From: Triatoma infestans
Lineage: Eukaryota > Arthropoda > Insecta > Hemiptera > Reduviidae
Direction of reading: 5' to 3'
Assembly (NCBI GenBank): GCA_011037195.1
Contig: JAAEAF010000094.1
Coordinates: 248,001 to 312,000 of the forward strand
DNA: 64,000 nucleotides
Shown here: positions 1 through 13,100 of the stretch, in pieces
Layout of the letters: the number at the start of each line of letters is the position of its first letter
How positions within the stretch are numbered: the stretch's first letter is position 1
Notes under the pieces: model-generated
What the model was told of the DNA's origin: nothing
The model's database searches: none
Seen by the model: the letters and a program-made list of their open reading frames with translations, nothing else
Program-made: the position numbers and the translations under genes

Positions 1-128
1 CACCTAGACTCATGTCCTGCACTAGAGGACCTACGTATATTTTTAACTGACAAAGACGCCTACATTAGAAGGGCGTGTCTTTATTGCGCTGCTAGGACGC
101 GTATGGCCGAAGCTGCCGACGTGCCAGC

Positions 129-172
<44 letters not shown>
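1..172 (+). mobile_element. 3' end of a truncated LINE with poly(A) tail
   Basis: The first 130 bases read in frame 1 as the end of a protein: HLDSCPALEDLRIFL, then RRACLYCAARTRMAEAADVPA (first R omitted here), then TAA. A pure A run of about 42 bases follows at once. An ORF end with CPAL and LYCAARTR-like text directly abutting poly(A) is what the 3' end of a non-LTR retrotransposon looks like. The element continues off the left edge, so its clade cannot be named. The fragment is seen directly; its LINE identity is inferred. Confidence 0.5.
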
Positions 173-175
<3 letters not shown>

Positions 176-1028
176 TCTATAACTTCCAATGTAACCCAGA
201 ACTTTATTAATATTTTAAACATATTACTATAAAAGTAAAAGCGGACAGCATAAAACTGGTGAGATAGCTGACATTGTATTTGTGAAACTGATATTACAAT
301 ATATGGTTGGATGAAGTAGTAACAAATCTCAGCGAGTTCTCAAGCTGCTCTAACAGATATTTGGGATCTAATTTTACTCTTCGTTTACTTCATCCTTTCA
401 AAATAGTTGCTCACCAATATTGATGTTGCCAAAAAGTGGAGATATGTATAAGGCCAGGATTGTGAGCCGAGGGATATTAAGCTCTGCATTGGTGGTATTT
501 ATTAAGTCCATTCTTTAAATTGAATGTCTGTCAGATTGCAGCTCTATATGGTCTATTTGAAAACTGGCAGGTAAGTTCTAGACTTTCTTTAAACTTAAGA
601 TCGTGTTTGGGAAGAATGTTAATTACATTAAGACAAAGTTATGTTTTTGGAAGGGTATACTCAAGAAAAAATAATTCAAAAAGGGATTTGTAAAATTTAT
701 TGTTTACCTTTTTCTTCTTAAAAACAAAAACTAACTACATATTTACACTTTCCTGGCACCAAGTTTTCCAATAAAAATAAAGTGTTTAAAGAATCAAGTT
801 TTCATCAATTAAATAAATAAATAAAAAACATATTATGGAAATAACTAGATAAAAAATTAATAGTTTTATTTTCCTTTTTAAATAATTTTTTAAGAAGTAA
901 CTTTTTAAATAATTTAAAAATTATACCTGACTATAAATAGACGATTATATCACATTAAAAATATTTAAATATATTATAAAATGCCCAAATTTGAAATACA
1001 TTTTTGTACATAGAAATAGCTTTGTCTT
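173..1028. other. AT-rich 3' flank of gene 1, no gene seen
   Basis: This stretch separates the LINE tail from the stop codon of the minus-strand protease homologue. It probably contains the 3' UTR of that gene at its right end. It is AT-rich with no long ORF and no recognisable repeat. Two AATAAA hexamers on the minus strand (870-865 and 701-696) are candidate poly(A) signals. Confidence 0.5.
865..870 (-). promoter_or_regulatory. candidate poly(A) signal of gene 1
   Basis: AATAAA on the minus strand, about 160 bases after the stop codon of gene 1. A second AATAAA lies at 701-696. Another overlaps the stop itself (1033-1028) and is too close to serve alone. Cleavage cannot be placed without transcript data. 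Confidence 0.4.
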
Positions 1029-1145
1029 TTATTTCCCATAACCTTGGGCAAACCCTGGCTTTTTATCAATGTCTACAATGAAAAATGCAGTAATTTTAGG
1101 TTTACTCTGGCTTGCTATTAATTTTTCTACCGGTGTAGTGAGTAC
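1029..1145 (-). CDS. gene 1 exon 9: C-terminus and stop
   Basis: A 117-nt exon, acceptor TATATTTCAG, phase 0. It encodes 38 residues beginning VLTTPVEKLIASQSK and ending KKPGFAQGYGK, then TAA at 1031-1029. The GYGK ending fits the tails of scarface-like homologues as I recall them. No other downstream frame continues the protein. Confidence 0.75.
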   Translation of the reverse strand, partial: VLTTPVEKLIASQSKPKITAFFIVDIDKKPGFAQGYGK

Positions 1146-4100
1146 CTGAAATATATAATTAATAAGCGATTATTATATATATGTCTTCAAAAATTCGGGA
1201 TGGACATTCACCCATCGTCAGAATGTCTTGATGGACAGTGTCAGTTTCAGCACTAGATAAACTATGTGTATACCATGTGTCTAAGCTTTGACATTACATT
1301 GTGCGTTAAATGTTGGGATCGGCGACCATAGTAGCTAGCTAGTCACTTGTGGCTCTGATTGGTACAAAATCTGAATGTTTCTCCACATCCCTATCAATTG
1401 CAAAGTATTTTGCGTGTGAAATTCGTAAAGCAAAATACCAACGTCTCTGACACATTATTAGAATATAAAACTAACGGAAGTATTTGAATAAAAGATGTAG
1501 ATTGGAAAACTGTTGAGCATTATGTGTGTATTTCACCATCATACATACAACTTAGGAGCTGTTGTATTAAATAAGTGGTTCTTCGGACAAATATAGAGAG
1601 CGTAAGTGACCACTTATATTTATACAAAATTTCATCCTTATCTGGAATATTAGAATGAAAGATATTGGGTTGAATGTTTTGTGGATTCATTAGTCTGTCA
1701 GGATTGAAATATATGAAATATTAGATTCTTATCATCTGTTGTTAAATAAGCTGGTTTTTGATCATAAATAAAGAGAAAGATATTGAGCATATATCTTCCT
1801 CCAACAACCGGTAACCTAGACAATCCCTCCCTCCAACTGGTAACCACGCAAGCTTCCAAATTTTCTGTGGATGGAGGCGTCCCTTGCCCGTCAGAAGGTG
1901 TATTGCAGTCTCCTCCATCTTCCCACAGAATCTGCAGGTGCTATCGTGTTCAAGGCCCAGCTTCTTCGGCTGTCCCCTGACTCTAGAATGCTTCGTGAGG
2001 AAACCTGTCAGCATGCGAAGCCTATTTTTACTCAGACTGATGCACGCTTCAGATCTTTTCTGGTTATAACCGCCCAGGCAGATTTTAGTTTGCTTCAGGG
2101 GTGGGAGGATTTTCAAGAGCTGTGTTCTCTTCACTTCCTCCTGATTTCTGAGCACTTTGCGAAGCAACTGGTCGCTTATCCTATAGAAGTTTCAAACTCC
2201 ATAAAGGGTGTCAGCCAGCTCATTTCCTGCCAACATGCCCAGACACCCAAAATATGGTAACTGTATTATTCTTGTTCAAGTCATTGAGTTGGCCATTCTT
2301 GAATTAATGGCATATGAACTCAGTGCTTTATTAGCGGCCTTGCAACTGGATATGACAATAATCTCCTGATTCCGATATTTCCTATCGAGGTTAAACCGGA
2401 TAAATTTGTTGCGTGAATTTCTGCCAGGAGGATGCTGAGAAACTTGCCCATAGACTCTAATTATCTGGCCTTTGGTCCAAACACTCCGGACCCCACTCCT
2501 TTCAGGGGTCCTCGACCTGTCCGTGCACCATACAGTGGCATGTTCTTTAATGTCATTCTTTTTGCATTGTTGTTGCACCATCAAAAGGATCTTTTATAGT
2601 AGTTGCAATACTTGCAATAAGATACAGCTATTGAGAAAATTTTTTGATTTTATTTTATACGTTTAATTGAAAATTTTTCTATTGTTTAGGTATATATACT
2701 TACATCTTGTATCCATTCTACATCACATGTGGAGAAAACTGCTGGTGCATCGCTGGTACATTTTGCATCCCAACTGTAAACACCAGCGATTTCAAATCGT
2801 CCATCACCGCGATCGTATACTAGAGGACTGCCGATATCTACCTGATAAAATTATAAACGATTATAGTTTTTAAAAATAAAATTACTATTTTTAACTTTTG
2901 GCAAATGCCCCAGTTTTGCTTTCAGTATAAAAATTACAGTTGTTGGTTCTAGGGTTGTAGAGTGTACCTGAATGTAACTATTTGTATGCAAGCGTGCTCT
3001 ATCTGCAAAACGTAACAGCAGTTTAAAGTTAATGTAACTATATTTCTATGCCAGCGTGCTCTATCTGCAAAACGTAACAGTAGTTTAAAGTTAATGTAAC
3101 TATATTTCTATGCCAGCGTGCTCTATCTGCAAAACGTAACAGCAGTTTAAAGTTAATGTAACTATATTTCTATGCCAGCGTGCTCTATCTGCAAAACGTA
3201 ACAGCAGTTTAAAGTTAATGTAACTATATTTGTATGTATGCCAGCGTGCTCTATCTGCAAAACGTAACAGTAGTTTAAAGTTAATGCTGCCTCAGAAAGT
3301 TACCTATGCCAGCGTGCTCTATCGCAAAACGTACAGCATTTAAAGTTAATGTAACTTATTCCAGCGATCTGCAAAATGTTTTAAGTTAATAAAATTCCTG
3401 TGAAAAATAGATTTAGTGAAATTAGCATTCCTAGTTTAAAGAAAATTATTGGAACCCGAAAAATTTCCCCAAAAAACTCAGAAACTCATTGTGTAAATAC
3501 GCATTGCAAGCTCAAAATTGGTATTCTAGCATTAGATTTAGGAATATTATACCGTAAAGTGCCGTTTTAGAGGAAAGCTTCCTACTTTGACAAACCTTAA
3601 CAAATCAAAAGCCAGTACGATAACTTAAATTACTTACTTTGCAAAGATCTTGCCGCACAGGTGGTAAAGCGCAAGTGAAACCTGGATTTAATGTGAAAAA
3701 TTTCCCTAAATAAGTTTTCAAAGATATTTCACATTGATACTTCGGCACCACTGTCACTGAAATTTTGTGCATAACGCTTCCGATTATATTTTCTGTAATG
3801 AAATAGAAAGAAATAATCAATACACCGAGTTAAAAATAAAATAAATAAGCTTAAAAAAACAAAAAATTACTTTGCACCACGTTTCGGCCCCAACCTGTCA
3901 GCCAGCAAACATCCGATTTTGGTACATACTCTTCCGGTGTAGATCGCGGTAGACACACTTTACCAACATGCTCGTCAAATTGGAATGGATCTGCGGTAAA
4001 AATAATCGCTTGATCTTTAACCAGTGATCCAGAATTGTAAACAGGATGAATAGCAGTTGCGGCGACCAATTTTATCTGTGCTTCCTTTGGTCCGGGTATT

Positions 4101-7100
4101 CCTAGTGTCCATGCGCCGGCTTTTATTAACATTTCTTGTGCTTGCATTCTGATGATGAAAAAAGAAAGTATCAATACAGTTCGTTGTATTAAAACTGAAT
4201 TATGGTATATTATTTCATTGTGGAAAATGTACATACTTTTCAATGCAATGAGCTGCTGTTATTACTGCATTTGGAGCGATAATTGCGCCACTGCAAATTA
4301 CACTGCGGTTGGTTGTGGAAACAATAGCAACATGCCAAGGGAATTCACCAAATCCAGTTTTATCTGGGTATGCTGAATAAACCTTTAAAATAATAAATGA
4401 AGAATTTCATCCTGATAATTTTATTAAATAATATATAATAAACATTAATATTATACCTGTTTTCGGTTACCACAGTCTTCTGGAAACGATGATAAAGGTC
4501 TATGATGTGGTGTTAACGGTGGCCCAGGATAAGCTGGTGGAAATATTGGCCTTTCTCGATTTACGTGAGATGGACGACTTTCATAGGGCGGTAAATAATG
4601 TTGAGATGGTGTATCCTGAGATTCAGGTTCGAATTCCTCACCAGAGAAAGGTTCTTGAGGCTGTTCCTCAGAATCAAATGGCTCTGGCTGATGTGGCTGT
4701 GAAGGGAATGATTCGTTGGGATGTTCCGGATGAGTGAAAAATGGTTCATCAGTATGCTCGGTGGGAACGGATTGTTGGGGTTGAGTTGTAAAAGGTTCAT
4801 CATCATATCGCTGGGTTTGTGTAGGAGTTGGCTGATTCGGTGACTGTTCTCCAGGTTGCTGGGGCCGAGATGAAGATGGTTCAAGGGGAATTTGTGAGGG
4901 TATAATCGGGAATTCTCCAGGCTGTTGCGTGGGAAATGGTTGGAATGGACTCGGACTCTGACTGTCTGGTTTTGTTGGAGAGGGATCATTAGGATTCTGT
5001 GTAGATTCCGTTGGAAATGGTCCGAATGGTTGAGGCTCACTTGGAAATGGTTGGAAAGGATTCGGCTGCTCTCCTGGAACATGCGGTTTAGTTGGAGCTG
5101 GTTCAAAGGGATTATAAGATGGTTGAGTGGGGAATTGAGCAGGAACTTGAGGTGGACTTGGTTCATAAGGATTCTGCGATGTTTCATCATCAAATCGCTG
5201 GGGTTCAGTTGGATAAGGTCCAAAAAGAGATGGCGATTGTCCAGGTAGTTGAGGCTGAGTTGGAGATGAGTCATGTGACGGTTGTGTTGGATATTGCTCA
5301 GGCTGCTGTGGCTCACTTGGAGATGATTCATGTGACGGTTGTGTTGGGGTTTCTCCAGGCTGTGGTGGCTCACTTGGAGATGGTTCGTAAGGACTCGGTG
5401 ATTGACCTGGTTGTTGAGGTTGAGTTGGAGATGATTCATCTGATGGTGATGTTGGATACTGCTCAGGCTGATGTGGCTCACTTGGAGATGGTTCGTAAGG
5501 ACTTGGCGATTGACCTGGTTGTTGGGGTTGAGTTGGAAATGATACATCTGATGGTTGTGTTGGATATTGCTCAGGCTGCTGTGGCTCACTTGGAGTTGAT
5601 TCATGTGGCGGATGTGTTGGAGTTTGTCCGGGCTGCTGTGGCTCACTCGGAAATGGTTCGTAAGGACTTGGCGATTGACCTGGTTGTTGGGGTTGAGTTG
5701 GAAATGATTCATCTGATGGTTGTGTTGGGGATTGTCCGGGCTGCTGTGGCACATTCGGAGAAGGTTCGTAAGGACTAGGCGATTGACCTGGTTGTTGTGG
5801 TTGAGTTGGAGATGATTCATCTGATGGTAGTGTTGGATATTGTTCAGGCTGCTGTGGCTCACTCGGAGATGGATCGTAAGGACTCGGAGATTGACCTGGT
5901 TGTTGAGGTTGAGTTGGAAATGATTCATCTGATGGTTGTGTTGGGGATTGTCCGGGCTGCTCTGGCTCATTCGGAGATGGTTCGTAAGGACTAGGCGATT
6001 GACCTGGTTGGGGTTGAGTTGGAAATAATTCATCTGATGGTTGTGTTGGGGATTGTTTTTCAGGTCTGTGTGTCTCACTCGAGATGTTCGTAAAGGGATC
6101 GACGATTGACCTGTTGTTGGGGTTGATATTGGAGATGATTCAACTTCTGGTTGTGTTTTGGTGAATTGTTCAGGCTGGCTGTTGCCTCCCTCGGAAAAAA
6201 AAAGGTTCGTATACTCGGCCGATTGACCTGGTACTTGAGGTTGATTTGGAGATAATTCCTCTGTAGGTGTGTTGGGGCATTGTTTCAGGCTGCCTGTTGC
6301 TCACTCGGAGATGGATCGTACAGGACTCGAGATTGCCCTGGTTGTTGAGGTTGTGATTGGACCATGATTCATCTGATGGTTGTGTTGGGGATTGTCCGGG
6401 CTGCTCTGGCTCATTCGGAGATGGTTCGTAAGGACTAGGCGATTGACCTGGTTGGGGTTGAGTTGGAAATAATTCATCTGATGGTTGTGTTGGGGATTGT
6501 TCAGGCTGCTGTGGCTCACTCGGAGATGGTTCGTAAGGACTCGACGATTGACCTGGTTGTTGTGGTTGAGTTGGAGATGATTCAACTGCTGGTTGTGTTG
6601 GTGATTGTTCAGGCTGCTGTGGCTCACTCGGAAAAGGTTCGTAAGGACTCGGCGATTGACCTGGTACTTGAGGTTGAGTTGGAGATAATTCATCTGATGG
6701 TTGTGTTGGGGATTGTTCAGGCTGCTGTGGCTCACTCGGAGATGGATCGTAAGGACTCGGAGATTGACCTGGTTGTTGAGGTTGAGTTGGAAATGATTCA
6801 TCTGATGGTTGTGTTGGGGATTGTCCGGGCTGCTCTGGCTCATTCGGAGATGGTTCGTAAGGACTAGGCGATTGACCTGGTTGGGGTTGAGTTGGAAATA
6901 ATTCATCTGATGGTTGTGTTGGGGATTGTTCAGGCTGCTGTGGCTCACTCGGAGATGGTTCGTAAGGACTCGACGATTGACCTGGTTGTTGTGGTTGAGT
7001 TGGAGATGATTCAACTGCTGGTTGTGTTGGTGATTGTTCAGGCTGCTGTGGCTCACTCGGAAAAGGTTCGTAAGGACTCGGCGATTGACCTGGTACTTGA

Positions 7101-10100
7101 GGTTGAGTTGGAGATAATTCATCTGATGGTTGTGTTGGGGATTGTCCGGGCTGCTGTGGTTCACTCGGAGATGGTTCGTAAGAACTCGGCGATTGACCTG
7201 GTTCTTGTGGCTGAGTTGGAGATGATTCATCTGATGGTAGTGTTGGATATTGTTCAGGCTGCTGTGGCTCACTCGGAGATGGATCGTAAGGACTCGGAGA
7301 TTGACCTGGTTGATGAGGTTGAGTTGGAAATGATTCATCTGATGGTTGTGTTGGGGATTGTCCGGGCTGCTGTGGCTCATTCGGAGATGGTTCGTAAGGA
7401 CTAGGCGATAGACCTGGTTGGGGTTGAGTTGGAAATGATTCATCTGATGGTTGTGTTGGGGATTGTTCAGGCTGCTGTGGCTCACTCGGAGATGGTTCGT
7501 AAGGACTCGACGATTGACCTGGTTGTTGTGGTTGAGTTGGAGATGATTCAACTGATGGTTGTGTTGGTGATTGTTCAGGCTTCTGCGGCTCACTTGGAGA
7601 TGGTTCGTAAGGACTCGGCGATTGACCTGGTTGCTGGGGTTGAGTTGGAGATGATTCGTCTGATGGTTGTGTTGGGGATTGCCCAGGCTGTTGTGGCTCA
7701 CTTGGAGATGGTTCGTAGGGACTCTGCGTTTGACCTGGTAGTTGAGGTTGAGTTGGAGATGAATCATCTGAAGGTTGTGTTGGATATTGCTCTGGCTGCT
7801 GAGGCTCACTTGGAGATGGTTCGTAAGGACTAGGCGATTGACCTGGTTGTTGGGGTTGAGTTGGAGATGACTCATCTGATGGTTGTGTTGGGGATTGCCC
7901 AGGCTGCTGCGACTCACTTGGAGATGGTTCGTCGGGACTCGGCGATTGACCTGGTAGTTGAGGTTCAGTTGGAGATGAATCATCTGAAGGTTGTGTTGGG
8001 TATTGCTCAGGCTGCGGTGGCTCACTTGGAGATGATTCCTGTGACGGTTGTGTTGGGGATTCCCCAGGCTTCTGCGGCTCACTTGGAGATGGTTCGTAAG
8101 GACTCGGCGATTGACCTGGTTGCTGGGGTTGAGTTGGAGATGATTCGTCTGATGGTTGTGTTGGGGATTGCCCAGGCTGTTGTGGCTCACTTGGAGATGG
8201 TTCGTAAGCACCCGGCGATTGGCCTGGTTGTTGTGGTTCGGTTGGTGATGATTCATCTGAAGGTTGTGTTGGATATTGCTGAGGCTGCTGTGGCTCACTT
8301 GGAGTTGATTCATGTGACGGTTGTGTTGGAGTTTGTCCGGGATGCTGTGGCTCACTCGGAGATGGTTCGTAAGGACTCGGAGATTGACCTGGTTGTTGAG
8401 GTTGAGTTGGAGATGATTCATCTGATGGTTGTGTTGGAGATTGTCCAGGCTGCTGGGGCTCATTTGGAGATGGCTCGTAAGGACTCGGCGATTGACCTGG
8501 TTGGGTTGGCTCGCTTGGAGATGGTTCCTGTGACGGTTGTGTTGGGGATTCTCCAGGCTGCTGTGGCTCACTTTGAGATGGTTCATAAGGACTCGGCGAT
8601 TGACCTGGTTGTTGTGGTTGAGTTGGAGATGATTCCTGTGACGGTTGTGTTGGAGATTGTCCAGGCTGTTGTGGCTCACTTGGAGATGGTTCGTAAGGAC
8701 TCGGCGATTGACCTGGTTGTTGTGGTTGAGTTGGTGATGACTCATGTGATGGTTGTGTTGGGGATTGTTCAGGCTGCTGTGGCTCACTTGGAGATGGTTC
8801 GTAAGGACTCGGCGATTGACCTGGTTGTTGTGGTTGAGTTGGGGATGATTCATGAGATGGTTGTGTTGGAGTTTGTCCGGGCTGCTGTGGCTCACTCGGA
8901 TATGGTTCGTAAGGACTTGGCGATTGACCTGGTTGTTGGGGTTGAGTTGGAGATGATTCATCTGATGGTTGTGTTGGAGATTGTCCAGGTTGTTGTGGCT
9001 CACTTGGAGATGGTTCGTAAGGACTCGGCGATTGACCTGGTTGTTGTGGTTGTGTCGGTGATGATTCATGTGTTGGTTGTGTTGGGGATTGTGCAGGCTG
9101 TTGTGGCTCATTTGTAAATGGGTCGTAAGGACTCGGCGATTGACCTGGCTGTTGGGGTTGAGTTGGAGATGATTCATCTGATGGTTGTGTTGGAGTTGGT
9201 CCGGGCTGCTGTGGCTCACTCGGGGATGGTTCGTAAGGACTCGGCGATTGACCTGGTACTTGAGGTTGAGTTTGAGATGATTCATGTGATGGTTTTGTTG
9301 GGGATTGTCCAGGCTGTTGTGGCTCACTTGAAGATGGTTCGTAAGGACTCGGCGATTGACCTGGTTGTTGTGGTTGTGTTGGAGATGATTCATGTGAAGG
9401 TTGTGATGGGGATTGTCCAGGCTGTTGTGGCTCAGTTGGAGATGGTTTGTATGGGCTTGGCGTGTGACCTGCTTGTTGAGGTTTACTAGGAGATGATCCC
9501 TGTGACGGTTGTGTTGGGGAATGTCCAGGCGGTTGTGGCTCGCTCGTAGATGGTGCGTAAGGGCTTGGTTGAGGTGGTGACTGCTGCCCTGGCGGTTGTG
9601 GTTTTATGGGACTTGGTTCGTTAGGATTCTGCGTTGGTTGTGGTTGTGTGGATTTGGTTGGTGTTTGGGGATTATGTGGGTTTGTTTGAAACGCATTTGG
9701 TGATGGTTGTTGTGGCTGACTTGGTGTTGGTTGATATGGGTTTTGTGAAGGTTGTTGTGGTTGTGTAGGATACGGCTGATTAGGAGATTGTTGGTTCTGT
9801 TGTTGGGGTTGGCCTGGACTCGGTTTATATGGGTTTTCTGAGGGTTTGGGCTGTTGAGGCTGACTTGGAGATGGTCTATATATTTCCTGTGAAGGTTCTG
9901 TGTGGGACGGCTGGTTAGATGATTGCTGGCTTGGTTGTTGACTTGAGCTTGGTTGAAACGGATTTTGTGATGGTTTGGGATATTGTGGCTGACTCGGAGA
10001 TGGTTGATATGGATTCTGGGCTGGTTTTGGTTGAGTGGTTTTCGTTGGATAAGGCTGGCTTGGTTTCTGTGTTTGTGTTGGAAACGGTTGGGTAGGCGAT

Positions 10101-13100
10101 TGCTGCAGTTGACTCAATGACGGATGATGAGGTTGCTGTGACGGTTGTGGTTTCTGCGGCTGATGTGCTATTGGAATCGGCGTGAACGGTATATTATACA
10201 TTCCCATTGGTCTCTTTATTGTATGCGGATTTGCTGGATCTGGGGTATATAATTGTTGTGCTGGAAATTGATTATCACTTTCTCCAGGATATTTTTCAGG
10301 CCGATACTGTCCATCGTCAAAGTCATTTTCACTATCTTGTGGTTTTGCTTGATATTTTTCCGGATGATATTGCCCATCATCGAATTGATTATCATTTGTT
10401 TGAGGTTCTTCTTGATAATTTTCTGGATTATATTGTCCATCATCAAATTTGTTCAAGTTTGCCCATGGATCTTTATGGTTAGGATCACGGCAACATTTAC
10501 CAAATTTTCCTGTATCCGTAACTTGGCAACTCTATGGAAAAAAAAACTTATATGAAACACTCATGCGACTTCATTTTAAGTCAATTATTACAATTCGAAT
10601 AGACAATTTTTCACCAATATGGGGCCCTTACATATAAATTGGAATAATACTTTTTGGATTTTAAGGGGAAGACTAACAGAATGTGATTACATTGGATACC
10701 AGTCAAACTCGAGGCAGTTTATTGGTACGTCTATAAATTTTTCCGGAAAGGTGATATCAAGGAAGCCGTTTTCGAAAAAGTTTTTAAAATCTGGAAACTA
10801 TTCTGAACTTCGTATTCTGTAACTTGGAATTCTAGCAGGACATTGCATAATGTTGTGACTCTCTCAGAAACCCCCTAGGAATAAATTTTACCGGAAAATG
10901 TGTGAATACATATGAGAGTCTAAGAATTTGAAGTTTAAATAAAATCTAAAAAAAAAAACAAAAAAAAAAAACGCACTTCCGGCCAGATTTGACCGAAAAC
11001 CTCGTCCCGTATGCGAAGATAGTGTCTAAGCGAATAAGAAATTTAATTTCTAGTGTTTTATTTAATTTTTTCCAACATAAAACATGTATTTCCGGTAAAA
11101 ACCCAATTTCGAAAATTGCAGTATTTCATCTTACTAAAGTGCGAGAAAATTATCAAAAATATAAATGAAGAATTAATAAAATTAAATTTTTTGTAACCGT
11201 TGAATAATGTGATGATTGTTACATTAAATTTAGTGAAAGATTGTTGCAATTTTTACACACAAGTGAGTTACACACTCCTTTCTCTCACTAGTGTGTGAAA
11301 GTAACATTATTCAACTCTAATTTGCCCGATATCTAGCGGCAGTACGCGAAAACAAGGTACAGCCGATTTGAGGTTATACTAACGAAACAAGTTTTAGAGA
11401 CTAAAGAGAAGTTTTAGAGAGTTGTAGGGAGTTTTGACTTTAATTAAAGACATTTTCAGTATTTGCACCTATATATGCATATAAATTAAGAACCAATTTA
11501 ATATGGTTGCAGAAAAATCTAAATTCAACTCGTGAGCGAAGATTTTTTTATAACTTTCGTCAATTTGACATACTCGCTGAGCTCGTGCGGTCATACTCTG
11601 AACTCGAGTGTGTCCTAACTTCTCTCACTTGTCAATAAAAAATGGATTTTTGACTAAAACACACTTACAATTAACGGAACTTTATTCTGCTGTTGTTCCT
11701 TAGAGATAGTTACTGGAGTGTTCGACATGGTACCCTCATGAGTGCAGTAGATTTCCTCGACACACTTCATGGCTGCGGGACATCCAGGTTGTGGAGTGGT
11801 ATTCTGTGGTCCTGTATATTTTGGAATCGTAGGCTCTGTAGCTGCAATGACGACATGGTAGACCGGTAAATATTGATGAAGAAACTTGATTGAAAAAATA
11901 AAAAATTGAATAATTGTCTTTACCATAATTAGGAGAAGCTGATAATGCGTTTGGAGATTTCGGCGATCGGCAACAAACTTCACCCGGTGAACATTGGCCT
12001 TTCTGTGAACAAAACAGTTTGTTAAATCTAAAAGTATTATAACTGATATTCAGATAACATGCTTCAGATTCCGAGTACATTTTCTTTCTTTTTTAAGTTT
12101 AAAATAAAATCAGGTGTTTTTTGCTCTCTAAAATAATCAGGTTTACTGATATATGTAATTTACTTGGAATCTTCTCCAAGTAAACCTCAACAAGATTATT
12201 TAAAAGTGAAAAATAAGGAAATTGCAAAACGAATGACCCCGGGAGATTAAAGAAAATACCCAGTTTACTCATCAAAATGAGCTGCAAGATAGAAGAAGCT
12301 GTTATTCAATGGGCTCAAGAAGTTTTAGTTAATCACCAAAAAAATACTATCGATCAGGGTGAGTACAGTGCTCCTATTTCTTATAAAAAGCCTAGAATGA
12401 CTCAACCATCCAAAATTTTGGACCTAAATTCAAATAATAATTTTCCACGGGTAACTAGATTCGAAAAAGAAGAAATGCAGATCGACCAAACAATTCACTC
12501 TCGTAACCAAAAAACATATGTTTACAATAGTTCACAGATAGCAACACATAATAAACATTACCTGATATTGAACCGGACGAACCACAAACAACGAACAACT
12601 CAAAGAAACAAACAAAAATTCTACCAATTTTTAGAATGGGCACAGAAAATTATCAGACTGTTATCGAAGAAATTAAAAATACATTGGCACATCTTTCGAG
12701 ACACAACAATGCAAAAGTAACTTGAAAATAATATTAAAAAATTCGGATGATTATAGGAAATTAACAAACATACGACAATTCAGGCTCAAAATACTATACA
12801 TTTGTAAATCTCGAAGACAAAAAATTGTCAGTTATAATTAAGGGGCATACCATATTCAGTAACTGAGGAGGAAATATTTGAACAATTAAAAGAAAATTAC
12901 CCAGTAATCTCAGTAACTAGGCTGATGAATAAAAAATATGAACCACCTGTACCAACTCCTCTATGCGCAGTTGTTCTAGAGAGTGATAATAAAGGAAGAG
13001 CTATATTCCAGTTAACTCGCCTCTGCTACTCAGTAGTCACAGTAGAGCCCAGAAGAAAGAAAACTCGTATTCCTCAGAGCATAAATTGTCAACAATATGG

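Noticed and set aside
2955..3395. Regularly spaced repeat suggesting a CRISPR array
   Set aside because: The whole 62-bp unit repeats with no unique spacers, and it lies in an intron of a eukaryotic gene.
4489..9489. Chain of long plus-strand frames and a second minus-strand frame across the repeat exon
   Set aside because: They mirror the 108-bp coding unit in other frames, have no independent start context or splice sites, and give non-protein-like repeats. Only the frame joined to the CLIP and protease exons is supported.
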